A stretch of 64,000 nucleotides of DNA from Halomonas stenophila (GTDB taxonomy: Bacteria > Pseudomonadota > Gammaproteobacteria > Pseudomonadales > Halomonadaceae): positions 331,680 through 395,679 of the forward strand of contig NZ_JACHXR010000002.1 in NCBI RefSeq assembly GCF_014192275.1, written 5' to 3'. Made by a program: the position numbers and the translations under genes. The notes beneath the pieces were generated by a model, which was given only the letters and a program-made list of their open reading frames with translations, made no database searches and was not told the DNA's origin. Position 1 is the first letter of the stretch; each line of letters starts with the position of its first letter. Shown here one piece after another: positions 48,378 through 60,153 of this stretch.

Positions 48378-50708
48378 ATGCAACAGGCTGTGCTGGCAGG
48401 TTTCGTGATGGCGGGGCTGGCGCCACTGCTGCACCGCTGGCTCGGCGTCCGGACGGCGCCGATGATGGCCCTGCTGCCAGCGAGCCTGGTGCTGTGGCTG
48501 CTCTGGCAGTGGCCGCTGATCGCCGCCGGCGAGACGCTGCTGCTGGCCTGGCCCTGGGTTCCCGCCCTGGAGGTCTCCCTGACCTTCTTCCTCGACGGCC
48601 TGGCCTGGCTGTTCGCCTTGCTGATCTGTGCCATCGGGGCCCTGGTGCTGGTCTATTCGGGAGACTATCTGCGTGACGATCCCGACCAGCCCCGCTTCCT
48701 GGTGCTGCTCGTCGCCTTCATGATGGCGATGCTCGGCCTGGTGCTGGCCGACAACCTGGTGACCCTGTTCATCTTCTGGGAGCTCACCAGCCTGACCTCC
48801 TACCTGCTGATCGGCTTTCATCACGAGGATCCGGCGGCGCGCAGGGCGGCGCTGCAGAGCCTGATGGTCACCGCCGGTGGCGGCCTGGCGCTGCTGGCCG
48901 GTCTGGTCATGCTGGCCCAGGCCGGGGGCAGCTGGTCGCTGACCGAGCTGGCCGGCCGTGGCGAGGCCGTCCAGGCGCATGCGCTGCACGGACCCTTGCT
49001 GGTCTGTGTGCTGCTGGGGGCCTTCACCAAGTCGGCGCAGTTTCCCTTCCACTTCTGGCTGCCCAACGCCATGGTCGCACCGACGCCGGTCTCGGCCTAT
49101 CTCCACTCGGCGACCATGGTCAAGGCCGGTATCTACCTGCTGGCCCGCCTGCACCCGGTGCTGGGCAGCAGTGACGCCTGGGTCGTCACCCTCTCGCTGG
49201 TAGGGGCGTTGACCATGGCCCTGGGCGCCTGCCTGGCGATCCGCCAGACTCACCTCAAGATCATGCTGGCCTACTCCACGGTGATGGCGCTGGGGGCCAT
49301 GACCCTGCTGCTGGGCATCGGCAGCCGCGCCGCGCTGGCCGCCTTCGTCGTCTTCCTGGTGGCTCATGCGCTCTACAAGGGCGCGATGTTCCTGGTGGCC
49401 GGCATCCTCGACCAGGCCACCGGGACCCGGGACCTGACCGGCATGGGGGGCCTGCGCCATCGCATGCCCTGGACCGCCCTGGTGGCCGGGCTCGCCGCCC
49501 TGTCGCTGGCCGGCCTGCCGCCGCTGTTGGGCTACATCGGCAAGGAGGCGCTGTTCAGCGCGGTGCTCGAGGCCGACCATCTGCGCGGGGCGATCCTGGC
49601 ACTGGCCTTCCTCGCCGCCCTGCTGACCCTGGCGGTGGCGGCGCTGATGGTCCTGCGTCCCTTCTTCGGGGCCGTTAGGGAGACGCCCCGGCCGCCCCGA
49701 GAGGGCTCCCCGGCGATGCTCGCCGGCCCGGCCCTGCTGGCGGGCCTCTCGCTGTGGCTGGGGCTCGCGCCGCACGGGCTCGAGGGCCTGGTGACGGCCA
49801 CCGTGCAGGGCCTGGGCGTGCGCGAGGCGGCGGTCCACCTGACGCTCTGGCATGGCCTCACCCTGCCACTCGGCCTGTCGCTGGCCAGCCTGCTGCTGGG
49901 GGCGCTGGTGGTGCGCCACTGGGAGGGTTTGCGGACCTGGTCGGCGCGGCTCGAACCGTTCATGACCCTCGGCCCGGAGGGCGGCTACTGGGCCGTGATG
50001 CGCGGCTGGCTGCGTCTCGCCGAGGCGCAGACCCGATGGCTGCAGAATGGCCACCTGCGCAGCTACCTGGTGATGACCCTGCTGGTGCTGCTGGGGCTGG
50101 TCGGTCATGCCCTGTTCGTGCGCAATGGCGCCCTGGCGGCCCCCGGGCCGTCGGCCCGGATGCACGAGGCCGTGGTCGCCGCGCTGATGGTGGCCGGGGC
50201 GATGACGGCCTGCCTGATGCGTTCCCGGCTGGCGGCGGTCGCCGCCCTGGGGGCCATGGGGTTCTCCATCGCCCTGACCTTCGTGCTGTTCAGCGCGCCG
50301 GACCTGGCGATCACCCAGCTGCTGGTGGAGACCATGACGGTGGTCCTGCTGGCACTGGTGCTGTTTCGCCTGCCGCGCTTCGCCATCCTCTCCACCCCGC
50401 TGCAACGCCTGCGGGACCTGGTGGTGGCGAGCCTGGTCGGCGGGCTGATCAGCCTGCTGATGCTGTCGGTGCTGGGCGGCGAGCAGCTGCCGCGCATCTC
50501 CGAGTACATGATCGCCAACGGACAGCCACTGGGGCATGGCCACAACCTGGTCAACGTCATCCTGGTGGACTTCCGGGCGCTGGATACCCTCGGCGAGGTC
50601 ATCGTGCTGGGCCTGGCCGCCACCGGCGTCTTCGCGATGCTCGGCCTGCGTCCCGAGGGCCCCGCGAGCCGGCGGGACGCGCGAGCGGAGGAGGACGATC
50701 ATGGTTAA
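48378..50708 (+). CDS. mrpA: Mrp-type cation/proton antiporter subunit A (operon 2)
   Basis: A 776-residue NuoL-like membrane protein with [21 protein letters not shown] and the [23 protein letters not shown] region (both broken here by helix boundaries), then a C-terminal MbhD/MbhE-like segment ([39 protein letters not shown]). It lacks the MrpB extension present in operon 1 and is therefore the group 1 type. It overlaps mrpB by 8 bases. Confidence 0.93.
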   Translation: MQQAVLAGFVMAGLAPLLHRWLGVRTAPMMALLPASLVLWLLWQWPLIAAGETLLLAWPWVPALEVSLTFFLDGLAWLFALLICAIGALVLVYSGDYLRDDPDQPRFLVLLVAFMMAMLGLVLADNLVTLFIFWELTSLTSYLLIGFHHEDPAARRAALQSLMVTAGGGLALLAGLVMLAQAGGSWSLTELAGRGEAVQAHALHGPLLVCVLLGAFTKSAQFPFHFWLPNAMVAPTPVSAYLHSATMVKAGIYLLARLHPVLGSSDAWVVTLSLVGALTMALGACLAIRQTHLKIMLAYSTVMALGAMTLLLGIGSRAALAAFVVFLVAHALYKGAMFLVAGILDQATGTRDLTGMGGLRHRMPWTALVAGLAALSLAGLPPLLGYIGKEALFSAVLEADHLRGAILALAFLAALLTLAVAALMVLRPFFGAVRETPRPPREGSPAMLAGPALLAGLSLWLGLAPHGLEGLVTATVQGLGVREAAVHLTLWHGLTLPLGLSLASLLLGALVVRHWEGLRTWSARLEPFMTLGPEGGYWAVMRGWLRLAEAQTRWLQNGHLRSYLVMTLLVLLGLVGHALFVRNGALAAPGPSARMHEAVVAALMVAGAMTACLMRSRLAAVAALGAMGFSIALTFVLFSAPDLAITQLLVETMTVVLLALVLFRLPRFAILSTPLQRLRDLVVASLVGGLISLLMLSVLGGEQLPRISEYMIANGQPLGHGHNLVNVILVDFRALDTLGEVIVLGLAATGVFAMLGLRPEGPASRRDARAEEDDHG

Positions 50709-51135
50709 GTCCGGCACCCTGATCCTCGAGGTCGCGGCGCGCCTGCTGGTGCCCCTGCAGCTGCTGTTCTCGCTGTTCCTGCTGCAGCGCGGCCATGACG
50801 AGCCGGGCGGCGGCTTCATCGCCGGCCTGGTAGCCGCGGGAGGGCTGGCCCTGTTCCTCTTCGCCCACGGGCGCCAGGCCCTGCGTGCCCTGCTCAAGGT
50901 GTCACCCCGCGACTTGATCGGTCTGGGGTTGCTGATCGGCGTGCTCTCGACCCTGCCCGCCTGGTGGCGGGGCGAGCCCCTGTTCACCGCCCAGTGGTGG
51001 CGGATCCCGGGCATCGGGCTCGAGATCTCGACCCCGCTGATCTTCGATATCGGCGTCTACCTGGCGGTGATCGGCTCCGTGCTGACCGCCATCACCGCCC
51101 TGGTGGAGACCGACCGGGACGATGCCATCCGCTGA
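50701..51135 (+). CDS. mrpB: Mrp-type cation/proton antiporter subunit B (operon 2)
   Basis: A 144-residue, four-helix protein with [20 protein letters not shown] and [18 protein letters not shown], diagnostic of MrpB. It corresponds to the C-terminal part of the fused gene in operon 1. AGGAGGA precedes the start within mrpA. Confidence 0.93.
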   Translation: MVKSGTLILEVAARLLVPLQLLFSLFLLQRGHDEPGGGFIAGLVAAGGLALFLFAHGRQALRALLKVSPRDLIGLGLLIGVLSTLPAWWRGEPLFTAQWWRIPGIGLEISTPLIFDIGVYLAVIGSVLTAITALVETDRDDAIR

Positions 51136-51147
51136 CGAGGAGGTCCC

Positions 51148-51495
51148 ATGGAACCCGTGCTGGCCGTGACCATCGGCATTCTCTTCGCCGCCGCCATCTA
51201 CATGATGCTGCGACGCTCCATCGTCAAGCTGGTGATCGGCCTGATGCTGCTCTCCAATGCGGCCAACCTGTTGATCTTCGTCACCGCCGGCCTGACCCGC
51301 GACGCGCCCCCGCTGGTACCCCAGGGGATGAGCGTGCCCGCGGGGGCGGTGGCCGATCCGTTGCCCCAGGCGCTGGTGCTCACCGCCATCGTCATCTCCT
51401 TCGGCGTGCTGTCCTTCGCCGTGGTGCTGGTGCATCGTGCCTGGGAGGTGGTGCGCACCGATGACCTGGACCACCTGAAGGAAACCGATACGTGA
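51148..51495 (+). CDS. mrpC: Mrp-type cation/proton antiporter subunit C (operon 2)
   Basis: A 115-residue, three-helix protein with [19 protein letters not shown] and [19 protein letters not shown]. It has the same length as the operon 1 subunit but clearly different sequence. It overlaps mrpD by 4 bases. Confidence 0.93.
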   Translation: MEPVLAVTIGILFAAAIYMMLRRSIVKLVIGLMLLSNAANLLIFVTAGLTRDAPPLVPQGMSVPAGAVADPLPQALVLTAIVISFGVLSFAVVLVHRAWEVVRTDDLDHLKETDT

Positions 51496-53009
51496 ATCCG
51501 GCGGTCACGCTGCCCCTGCTGATCCCCCTGCTCGCCGGGACCCTGTCGCTGATGGCCTGGCGCCTGCCACGGCTGCAGCGAGGGCTCGCCGTGGCCGGGA
51601 CCGGCGGCCTGCTGTTGGCCGGGGGCTGGCTGCTGCATCGGGTATGGCAGGAGGGCATCCAGGTGGTACAGGTGGGCGCCTGGCCGGCGCCCTTCGGCAT
51701 CAGTCTGGTCGCCGACCTGCTGGGCACCCTGATGGTGGTCATCACCGGCCTGATCGGCCTGGCCGTGGCGCTCTTCTCGCTGGCGACCAGCGGCCGAGAG
51801 CACCAGGCCTTCGGCTATTTCCCGCTGATGCATCTGTTGCTGGCGGGGGTCGTGGGCGCCTTCCTCACCGGCGACCTGTTCAACCTCTACGTGTGGTTCG
51901 AGGTGATGCTGGTGGCGTCCTTCGCGCTGCTGATCCTGGGCGGCGAGAAGGCCCAGATGGAAGGGGCGATCAAGTACGTCACCCTCAACCTGCTGTCGTC
52001 GGTGATCTTCCTGGTCGCCGTGGGCCTGCTCTACGGCAAGCTCGGCACCCTGAACATGGCCGATGTCGCCCGGCGCGTGGCGATGCTCCCGGGGGACGGC
52101 ATGGTCGAGGCCCTGGCGATGATGTTCATGGTCGCCTTCGGCATCAAGGCGGCGGCCTTCCCGCTGTTCTTCTGGTTGCCGGCCTCCTATCACACGCCGC
52201 CGGTGGCGGTCTCGGCACTGTTCGCGGGGCTGCTCACCAAGGTGGGCGTGTATGCCCTGTTTCGCATGTTCACGCTGATCTTCCCCCACAACCCGGGATA
52301 TACCCATGAGGTCCTGCTGTGGGGGGCCGGCCTGACCATGCTCTCGGGGGTGCTCGGGGCGGCGGCCCAGTTCGAGTTCCGGCGCATCCTGTCGTTCCAT
52401 ATCGTCAGTCAGATCGGCTACATGCTGCTGGGCCTGGCGCTGTTCACGCCCCTGGCCGTGCTCGGCGGGCTCTTCTACATCGTCCATCACATCATCGTGA
52501 AGACCAACCTCTTCCTGATCAGCGGCATCGTCCATCGCCTGCGCGGCAGCTATCGTCTCGAGCGGCTGGGCGGGCTCTATCGGCAGCGTCCCGGGCTGTC
52601 GGTGCTGTTCCTCGTGCCGGCACTGTCGCTGGCCGGCATGCCGCCGCTCTCCGGCTTCTTCGCCAAGTTCATCGTGATCCGGGCCGGCCTCGAGGCAGGA
52701 GCCTACGGGGTGACCGCCATTGCCCTGCTGGTGGGGCTGCTCACCCTGTTCTCGATGGTCAAGATCTGGGCCGAGGTGTTCTGGAAGGCCTGCCCGCAGG
52801 ACGTCGACACGCCGGCACCGGCACCGGTGGGGCGGGGCGAGCTGTGGTTGATGATGGCGCCGGTGGTGGGGCTGGCGCTGTGCACGCTGCTCCTCGGCCT
52901 GCATGCCGGCCCCCTCTATGGCCTGGCCGAGGCCTCGGCCGAGGAGCTGCTCGACCCCGAGCGCTATATCCGCGCGGTGCTCGGCTCCGAGGGGAGGGGG
53001 GCGCCATGA
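51492..53009 (+). CDS. mrpD: Mrp-type cation/proton antiporter subunit D (operon 2)
   Basis: A 505-residue, about 14-helix complex I-like subunit with [20 protein letters not shown] and [19 protein letters not shown], holding the conserved Glu and Lys. The GTG start at 51492 overlaps the mrpC stop (GTGA). Confidence 0.93.
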   Translation: MNPAVTLPLLIPLLAGTLSLMAWRLPRLQRGLAVAGTGGLLLAGGWLLHRVWQEGIQVVQVGAWPAPFGISLVADLLGTLMVVITGLIGLAVALFSLATSGREHQAFGYFPLMHLLLAGVVGAFLTGDLFNLYVWFEVMLVASFALLILGGEKAQMEGAIKYVTLNLLSSVIFLVAVGLLYGKLGTLNMADVARRVAMLPGDGMVEALAMMFMVAFGIKAAAFPLFFWLPASYHTPPVAVSALFAGLLTKVGVYALFRMFTLIFPHNPGYTHEVLLWGAGLTMLSGVLGAAAQFEFRRILSFHIVSQIGYMLLGLALFTPLAVLGGLFYIVHHIIVKTNLFLISGIVHRLRGSYRLERLGGLYRQRPGLSVLFLVPALSLAGMPPLSGFFAKFIVIRAGLEAGAYGVTAIALLVGLLTLFSMVKIWAEVFWKACPQDVDTPAPAPVGRGELWLMMAPVVGLALCTLLLGLHAGPLYGLAEASAEELLDPERYIRAVLGSEGRGAP

Positions 53010-53479
53010 TCGGCATGATGTGGAACCTGCTGCTGGGGCTGGGCTGGCTGCTGCTCACCGGCGACTTCAGCGGCACGAACCTGTTGACCGGGCTGGTCTT
53101 CGCCTATCTGGTCCTGGCGCTGGTGCAGCCCCGCATCGCCGCCCTGTCGGGCTATGCGCAACGCCTGCCACGGCTGATCGCCTTCATCGGCTTCTTCATC
53201 CGGCAACTGCTGCTGGCCAACCTCAAGGTGGCCTACGACATCCTCACGCTGCCCTGGTACATGAAGCCGGGGGTGATCGCCATGCCGCTGACGGCGCGCA
53301 GCGACTTCGAGATCGCCTTCGTCGCCAACCTGATTTCCCTGACCCCGGGGACCCTGAGCCTGGACGTCTCCGACGACCATCGCGTGCTCTATATTCATGC
53401 CATGTTCCTCGGCGACGAGCCGGCGCTGCGACGCAGCCTGGCCGAGCTCGAGCGCCGGGCCCTGGCGCTGTTCCGCTAG
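53006..53479 (+). CDS. mrpE: Mrp-type cation/proton antiporter subunit E (operon 2)
   Basis: A 157-residue protein with [20 protein letters not shown], then [20 protein letters not shown], the MrpE signature. It overlaps mrpD by 4 bases, with GGGAGGGGGG upstream of the start. Confidence 0.92.
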   Translation: MIGMMWNLLLGLGWLLLTGDFSGTNLLTGLVFAYLVLALVQPRIAALSGYAQRLPRLIAFIGFFIRQLLLANLKVAYDILTLPWYMKPGVIAMPLTARSDFEIAFVANLISLTPGTLSLDVSDDHRVLYIHAMFLGDEPALRRSLAELERRALALFR

Positions 53480-53499
53480 CCAAGGGAGGGAGGTTCGCC

Positions 53500-53769
53500 A
53501 TGCCGATCATTATCCTGTTCTGCCTGACGTTGCTGACCCTGGCACTGGGCCTGGTCTTCCTGCGCCTGTTTCGCGGGCCCGGCCTGCCCGACCGGGTGGT
53601 GGCCCTGGAGCTCTTCGCGACGATCACCGTGGGGATCATCGGGCTGCTGGCCATCGCCACCGACATCGCCCTGCTGCTCGACGCGGCCATCGTCATGGCG
53701 CTGATGAGCTTCATGGCCACCATCGGCTTCGCCCGCTTCGTGGAGCGGGGAGGGCCGCGGGATGATTGA
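53500..53769 (+). CDS. mrpF: Mrp-type cation/proton antiporter subunit F (operon 2)
   Basis: An 89-residue, three-helix protein with LFRGPGLPDRVVALELFATI, the MrpF signature. GGGAGGGAGG precedes the start. It overlaps mrpG by 8 bases. Confidence 0.92.
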   Translation: MPIIILFCLTLLTLALGLVFLRLFRGPGLPDRVVALELFATITVGIIGLLAIATDIALLLDAAIVMALMSFMATIGFARFVERGGPRDD

Positions 53770-54163
53770 GTGGCTCGTGATCGGTCTGATCCTCGCCGGC
53801 ACCACCTTCATGCTGGTGGCCGCGATCGGCGTGGTCCGCCTGCCCGACCTGCTGACCCGCATGCATGCCACCACCAAGGCGGCCACCCTCGGCGTCTCGC
53901 TGATCATGCTGGCGGTGGCGCTGCATTTCGGCGAGGTGGCGGTGGTCGCCCGGGCGCTCGGGGTGGTGCTCTTCCTGATGATGACGGCGCCGGTGGCGGC
54001 CCATGTCATCGGCCGGGCGGGCTACTTCGTCGGCACAAGGCTGTGGAGCGGCACCGTGAAGGACGAGCTGCGCCCCCACTATCACCCCCTCACGCACCGC
54101 CTCGACAGCGGCCTGGAACGGTCGGACGAGCCGTCGGCCCCCGTCCCACGCGATCCCTCCTGA
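53762..54163 (+). CDS. mrpG: Mrp-type cation/proton antiporter subunit G (operon 2)
   Basis: A 133-residue, three-helix protein with VVRLPDLLTRMHATTKAATLG, the MrpG signature, and a hydrophilic C-terminal tail of about 35 residues. Last gene of the plus-strand Mrp operon. Confidence 0.92.
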   Translation: MIEWLVIGLILAGTTFMLVAAIGVVRLPDLLTRMHATTKAATLGVSLIMLAVALHFGEVAVVARALGVVLFLMMTAPVAAHVIGRAGYFVGTRLWSGTVKDELRPHYHPLTHRLDSGLERSDEPSAPVPRDPS

Positions 54164-54288
54164 GCCGACCGGTCCGCCACGCCTGCTGTCCGTCACCCTG
54201 TTGCTGGTCACCCGGTTGCTGCTGCTGGCCTGAAACGGCGTTCTGCGCGATGATCGTCGGCCTGATGTCGCCAAGGAACGCCACCCCC

Positions 54289-55542
54289 ATGATGTCCAGG
54301 ATCCTCTCCCTCGCCCTGCTGTGCACCGCCCTGGCGGGTTGCCAGGCCCGGGCCGCCTCCCCCGATGTCGTGGCCGTCGCCGCGAGCGACGCGCCGGCCG
54401 CCGAGCGGCCGGAGGCGGCCGGCTTCGATGCCTGGCGGGCGTCCTTCCGGGCGCGGGCCCGGGCGGCGGGCATCGCGGAGGCGACCCTGGAGCGGACCCT
54501 CGACGGCCTGCGTTATCGCCCCCGGGTCATCGAGCTGGATCGCAGCCAGCCGGAATTCGTCCGCCCGATCTGGACCTACCTGGACGGCGCCGTCTCCCCG
54601 TCCCGGATTCGCAACGGTCGTGCGCGTCTGGCCGAGCATCGGGTCGCCGCCCGGGAGGCGGCCCGGCGTTACGGGGTGCCGGCCGAGATCCTGGTGGCCA
54701 TCTGGGGCATCGAGAGCAGCTACGGCGATTATCTCGGCGACTTCTCGACCCTCGAGGCCCTGGCCAGCCTGGCCTACGAGGGGCGTCGCCGCGACTTCGC
54801 CCGGGACGAGCTGATCGCGGCCCTGCGCATCATCGAGGCCGGAGACATCGCCCCCGAACGCATGGTCGGCTCCTGGGCCGGGGCCATGGGCCACACCCAG
54901 TTCCTGCCTTCGAGCTTCCTGGCCCATGCGGTGGACGGGGATGGCGACGGACGTCGCGACATCTGGGGCAGCATTCCCGATGTACTGGCCTCCACCGCCC
55001 ACTACCTCGACGCGGCCGGCTGGCGCGAGGGCGACCCCTGGGGCGCGGAGGTCGTGCTGCCGGCGGACTTCGATCACGGCCTGGCCGATCCGACGATCCG
55101 TCGCACCAGCGCGGAGTGGGCCGCCGCCGGCGTGCGGGGCCGGGAGGGCCGACCGCTGCCGGATCTCGCCGCCGCCGCGGTGATCGCCCCGGCGGGGGCC
55201 CGGGGGCCGGCCTTCCTGGTCGGCCACAACTTCCGGGTCATCCGCCGCTACAACAATGCCACCAGTTATGCCCTGGCGGTGGCCAGCCTGGCGGAGGCCC
55301 TGGCCGGGCGCGACGCCATCCAAGGCGCCTGGCCCCGAGAGGAGCCGCCGCTGAAGCGTGCTCAGGTGAGCGAGATGCAGCGTCGGCTGAATGCCCTGGG
55401 CCACGATGTCGGCCCGCCGGACGGCATCCTCGGGCCGAACACCCGGCGTGGCCTGCGCGCCTTCCAGCGCCGGCTCGGCCTGATCCCCGACGGCTTCGCC
55501 ACCCTCGACCTGCTCGAGCGCCTGCGGCGCCAGAGCCTCTGA
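54289..55542 (+). CDS. Lytic murein transglycosylase (MltB family) lipoprotein with PG-binding domain
   Basis: A 417-residue outer-membrane lipoprotein precursor. A signal peptide ends in the lipobox LAGC (Cys near residue 16). The SLT-type catalytic domain (about 45-330) has the catalytic Glu142 in WGIESSYGDY and AGAMGHTQFLPSSFL. A C-terminal peptidoglycan-binding domain (about 350-415) has MQRRLNALGHDVGPPDGILG. The start ATG 54289 (or the adjacent 54292) fits the signal peptide; AAGGA lies upstream. It cleaves glycan strands during wall remodelling. Confidence 0.9.
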   Translation: MMSRILSLALLCTALAGCQARAASPDVVAVAASDAPAAERPEAAGFDAWRASFRARARAAGIAEATLERTLDGLRYRPRVIELDRSQPEFVRPIWTYLDGAVSPSRIRNGRARLAEHRVAAREAARRYGVPAEILVAIWGIESSYGDYLGDFSTLEALASLAYEGRRRDFARDELIAALRIIEAGDIAPERMVGSWAGAMGHTQFLPSSFLAHAVDGDGDGRRDIWGSIPDVLASTAHYLDAAGWREGDPWGAEVVLPADFDHGLADPTIRRTSAEWAAAGVRGREGRPLPDLAAAAVIAPAGARGPAFLVGHNFRVIRRYNNATSYALAVASLAEALAGRDAIQGAWPREEPPLKRAQVSEMQRRLNALGHDVGPPDGILGPNTRRGLRAFQRRLGLIPDGFATLDLLERLRRQSL

Positions 55543-55571
55543 TCCTCAGCGTGACACTCAGGAGACCTCGC

Positions 55572-56120
55572 ATGACCGCCATCCTTCGCCCCCTGCTGCT
55601 GGCCGTGGCCCTGTGGCCGGCCCTGACCTCGGCTGCCGCCCCCGACCGGGTGGTGGGCTGGATCGAGACGGTGACGCTGGCGCCCTGGGACGTGGCGGTC
55701 AAGGCCAAGCTGGACAGCGGAGCCCTGACCTCGTCCCTGGACGCCCGCCACATCGAGTCCTTCGAGAAGGCGGGGGAGGAGTGGGTGCGCTTTCGGCTGA
55801 TGATCGAGGACGAGGACTCCGGCAAGACCTTCTCGATGACCCTGGAGCGTCCCCTCTACCGCGACATGGTGGTGCGCGGTGCCGGGGGGCGCGACGAGCG
55901 GCTGGTGGTGTTGATGGACATCTGCGTGGGGGACACCCGCTACGAGGAGGAATTCAGCCTGCGCAACCGCGAGGAGATGACCTACCCGATGCTGCTGGGG
56001 CGTCGCACCATCGGCCACCTCGGTCGGCTGGACGTGCGCGAGACCTTCCTGACCGAGGCGGAGTGCGACGAGGACTCGCCCCGGGTGCCCCACGAGGCCG
56101 ACCGGGGCGACGAGGACTGA
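55572..56120 (+). CDS. Retropepsin-like aspartic protease family (PF05618, called ATP-dependent zinc protease)
   Basis: A 182-residue exported protein: a signal peptide (about residues 1-23, ending near TSAAA) precedes a retropepsin-like fold with KAKLDSGALTSSL, the D-S-G active-site motif, and EMTYPMLLGRRTIGHLG. The family is labelled zinc protease in databases, but structures show an aspartyl-protease fold. Its substrate is unknown. It follows the transglycosylase by 29 bases and may share its transcript. Confidence 0.83.
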   Translation: MTAILRPLLLAVALWPALTSAAAPDRVVGWIETVTLAPWDVAVKAKLDSGALTSSLDARHIESFEKAGEEWVRFRLMIEDEDSGKTFSMTLERPLYRDMVVRGAGGRDERLVVLMDICVGDTRYEEEFSLRNREEMTYPMLLGRRTIGHLGRLDVRETFLTEAECDEDSPRVPHEADRGDED

Positions 56121-56133
56121 GCCGCGCCCGGAC

Positions 56134-56847
56134 CTAGAAGAGCCGGCTGAGCAGGGCGGTCACGGCGGTCTCCACCCGCAGGATGCGCGGGCCGAGGTGG
56201 ATGCCCCGGCAGCCGGCGGCGAGCAGCCGCTCCACCTCCCAGGGGATGAAGCCACCCTCCGGCCCGACCACCAGCAGGGTCGGGGCCTCGACACCACGCG
56301 GGCAGGCCTCCGCCATGCCGGGATGGGCCAGCAGGCCCTGGCGACCCGCCAGCAGCGCCGGCAGGCGGTCCTCGACGAAGGGCCGGAAGCCCTTGGCCAG
56401 GGTCACCGTCGGGATCCGGGTGTCCCGGGCCTGCTCCAGGCCCAGCACCAGGTGGCGCCGGATCCTGTCGTCGCCGAGCTCCGGCGACTGCCAGTAGCTC
56501 TTCTCGACCCGACGGGTGTTGAGCAGGGTCAGCTCCTTCACGCCCAGCGCCGTGACATGTTCCAGGGTCCTGGCCAGCATGCGCGGGCGCGGCAAGGCCA
56601 GCACCAGGTGCACCGGCAGCGGCGGCGGCGGGGCCTGGTCGAGGCCGGCCACGTCGAACACCGCCTGGTGCGCGTCGAGGGTCAGCAACTCGCCGCGTCC
56701 CCACCGGCCGCCGGCGATGCCCAGGGCCATGACATCGCCCGCCCGCGCCCGGTGGACCTCCGTCAGGTGCGCCAGGCGACGGGGGTCGCGGACCCGCGCC
56801 AGGCGGTCGTTCTCGATGTCCTCGGGCGAGAGCAGGATCAGATTCAT
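56134..56847 (-). CDS. rsmE: 16S rRNA (uracil(1498)-N3)-methyltransferase RsmE
   Basis: A 237-residue SPOUT methyltransferase. The N-terminal PUA-like domain (about 1-70) includes HLTEVHRARAGD; the C-terminal knot has VVGPEGGFIPWEVERL and LGPRILRVETAVTALL. It is convergent with the protease gene, only 13 bases apart, and divergent from phaR. Confidence 0.94.
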   Translation of the reverse strand: MNLILLSPEDIENDRLARVRDPRRLAHLTEVHRARAGDVMALGIAGGRWGRGELLTLDAHQAVFDVAGLDQAPPPPLPVHLVLALPRPRMLARTLEHVTALGVKELTLLNTRRVEKSYWQSPELGDDRIRRHLVLGLEQARDTRIPTVTLAKGFRPFVEDRLPALLAGRQGLLAHPGMAEACPRGVEAPTLLVVGPEGGFIPWEVERLLAAGCRGIHLGPRILRVETAVTALLSRLF

Positions 56848-56870
56848 GGGGCCTCGTGATGCCTTTTACC

Positions 56871-56906
56871 TTGCATGGATGGTGGCGCGGTGCACAATAC
56901 TTGCAT
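56871..56906. promoter_or_regulatory. TTGCAT direct repeats upstream of phaR
   Basis: TTGCAT occurs at 56871-56876 and 56901-56906, with TGCACAA between (56891-56897). The 30-base spacing is about three helical turns. It may be a PhaR autoregulatory site or simply promoter sequence. Confidence 0.35.
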
Positions 56907-56947
56907 AAGGGGGCGACCGCCCACCTGCCATGACAAGGAGCAGCGCC

Positions 56948-57403
56948 GTGCGCGTGATTCGCAAGTATGCCAACCGCAGGCTCTATGATACCGAACAGAG
57001 CCGCTACGTGACCCTCGAGGATCTGCGGGGCCTGATCCTCGACGAGGTACCCTTTCGCGTCGAGGATGCCAAATCCGGCGAGGACCTGACCCGGACCATC
57101 CTGCTGACGATCATCATCGAGCAGGAACAGGCCGGCGGCGATGCCGAGGTGTTCTCCAACGACCTGCTGGCCCAGTTCATCCGCGTCTACGACATGGCTC
57201 AGCCGCTGCCCCTGGCGCGTTACCTGGAGCAGGGCACCCGGCTGATGCTGGAGCAGCAGAAACGCATGCAGGACCAATGGCAGCAGGCCATGCGCCACAC
57301 GCCGATGGAGATGATGCGCGAGCTGGCCGAGGAGAACATGCGCTTCTGGCAGCAGAACCTCGGCGGCTCCAGCAAGAAGGACGACGATTCCGAGGACAAG
57401 TGA
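56948..57403 (+). CDS. phaR: Polyhydroxyalkanoate synthesis repressor PhaR
   Basis: A 151-residue regulator. The N-terminal DNA-binding domain begins VIRKYANRRLYDTEQSRYV, and the PHB-accumulation domain (about 60-110) has DLLAQFIRVYDMAQPL. It represses phasin and PHA genes and is released by binding PHA granules. The GTG start at 56948 is preferred because AAGGAG lies 7 bases upstream; the ATG at 56930 would place that site inside the gene. No PHA synthase is in the window. Confidence 0.9.
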   Translation: MRVIRKYANRRLYDTEQSRYVTLEDLRGLILDEVPFRVEDAKSGEDLTRTILLTIIIEQEQAGGDAEVFSNDLLAQFIRVYDMAQPLPLARYLEQGTRLMLEQQKRMQDQWQQAMRHTPMEMMRELAEENMRFWQQNLGGSSKKDDDSEDK

Positions 57404-57483
57404 GGCCACCCGGGGCGGCGGTCGGGAGCGGTTTCTGACATAATGCCGCGATGTTTCCCCGAGGTATTGAGGTAGAGCAGCGG

Positions 57484-58779
<1,296 letters not shown>

Positions 58780-58810
58780 CCCTGCCGCCGGACAATAACA
58801 AGGAGGCTGC

Positions 58811-59245
58811 ATGGAGCGCGTCAGACTGGCCTTTCCCGAGGCGGACATTCGCCATCGCCACCCGCTCACGGTGCGGGTCACCGACATGAACTACGGCCGT
58901 CACCTGGGCCATGATGCCCTGGTGTCGCTGCTCCACGAGGCGCGCATCTCGGCGCTGGCGGCGCTGGGGCTCGCCGAGGGCGACATGGGGGGCTACCCCA
59001 GCGTGGCCGCGGACCTCGCGGTGCAGTACCAGGCCGAGGCCCGCTGGCCCGACGCCCTGGTGGTCGATACCGCGATCCCGGCGCCGGGGCGCCGCACGAT
59101 CACCGTCTATCACCGCATTCGTCGCGAGGCAGACGCGGCGGTCGTCGCCACCGCCCGTCTCAACCTGATGCTGGTGGACCCGGCGGCGGGCCGTCCGGTG
59201 TCGATCCCCGGCGCGGTGCGTGACTGCCTGACGGGAGCGGCCTGA
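58811..59245 (+). CDS. Acyl-CoA thioesterase (hotdog fold, YbgC/4HBT-like)
   Basis: A 144-residue hotdog protein with VRVTDMNYGRHLGHDALVSLL, the DxNxHxxxx-type motif, and an RISALAALGL helix. Substrate is unknown. AGGAGG lies 7 bases upstream of the ATG. Its stop overlaps the phosphoribulokinase start by one base (TGATG), so the two are co-transcribed. Confidence 0.85.
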   Translation: MERVRLAFPEADIRHRHPLTVRVTDMNYGRHLGHDALVSLLHEARISALAALGLAEGDMGGYPSVAADLAVQYQAEARWPDALVVDTAIPAPGRRTITVYHRIRREADAAVVATARLNLMLVDPAAGRPVSIPGAVRDCLTGAA

Positions 59246-60117
59246 TGTCTCGAGAGTACCCGATCATCGCCGTGACCGGCTCCTCCGGGGCCGGCACCAC
59301 CACGGTCAAGCGCACCTTCGAGCGCATGTTCGCCCGCGAGGACGTGCATGCCGCCTTCGTCGACGGCGACGCCTTCCATCGCTACACCCGCCAGGAGCTG
59401 GCGCGGATCTTCCGCGAGGATCCCGAGCGCAAGGACGAGCTCTCCCACTTCGCCGTGGAGGCCAACCTGCTCGACCACCTGGACGCGCTCTTCCAGGAGT
59501 ACGGCGACAAGGGCGCCGGGACCTATCGGCACTACATCCACGCCGAGGACAAGGCGATGATCGAGGCCGGCTACCAGGTCGGCACCTTCACGGAATGGCA
59601 GTCGCTGCCCACCGGCACCGACCTGCTGTTCTACGAGGGCCTGCATGGCGGCCTGGTCACCGCCGAGCACGACATCGCCCGCCATGTCGACCTGCTGGTG
59701 GGAGTCGCGCCGACCATGAACCTGGAGTGGATCCAGAAGATCGACCGCGACATGCGCTACCGGGGCTACTCCCAGGAGGCGGTGATCGACACCATCCTGG
59801 GCCGCATGGACGACTACGTGCGCTATATCCAGCCGCAGTTCTCGCGCACCCATATCAACTTCCAGCGGGTGCCGACGGTGGATACTTCCAACCCCTTCGA
59901 GGTGCAGGACATCCCCACCGATGCCGAGTCCTTCGTGGTGATCCGCTTCCGCGACCCCGCCACCGTGGACTTCCCCTACCTGCTGGCGATGATCCAGGAT
60001 GCCTTCATGAGCCGGCCCCACACCCTGGTGGTCCCGGGCTCGCGCCTGCCGCTGGCCATGGAGCTGATCCTGGGACCGCTGGTGCGCCACCTGCTGGCCC
60101 AGCGGCGCTTCCGCTGA
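59245..60117 (+). CDS. prkB: Phosphoribulokinase
   Basis: A 290-residue enzyme phosphorylating ribulose-5-phosphate. The P-loop is GSSGAGTTTVKRTFE near residues 11-25; EGLHGG, YRHYIHAEDKAM and SRTHINFQRVP follow. It is of the short bacterial type with no Rubisco gene in the window. Co-transcription with a thioesterase is unusual. Its physiological role without a Calvin cycle is not understood. Confidence 0.92.
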   Translation: MSREYPIIAVTGSSGAGTTTVKRTFERMFAREDVHAAFVDGDAFHRYTRQELARIFREDPERKDELSHFAVEANLLDHLDALFQEYGDKGAGTYRHYIHAEDKAMIEAGYQVGTFTEWQSLPTGTDLLFYEGLHGGLVTAEHDIARHVDLLVGVAPTMNLEWIQKIDRDMRYRGYSQEAVIDTILGRMDDYVRYIQPQFSRTHINFQRVPTVDTSNPFEVQDIPTDAESFVVIRFRDPATVDFPYLLAMIQDAFMSRPHTLVVPGSRLPLAMELILGPLVRHLLAQRRFR

Positions 60118-60153
60118 ACGCCATCCGAGCCAACCGCCGAGGAGCACGAATCC

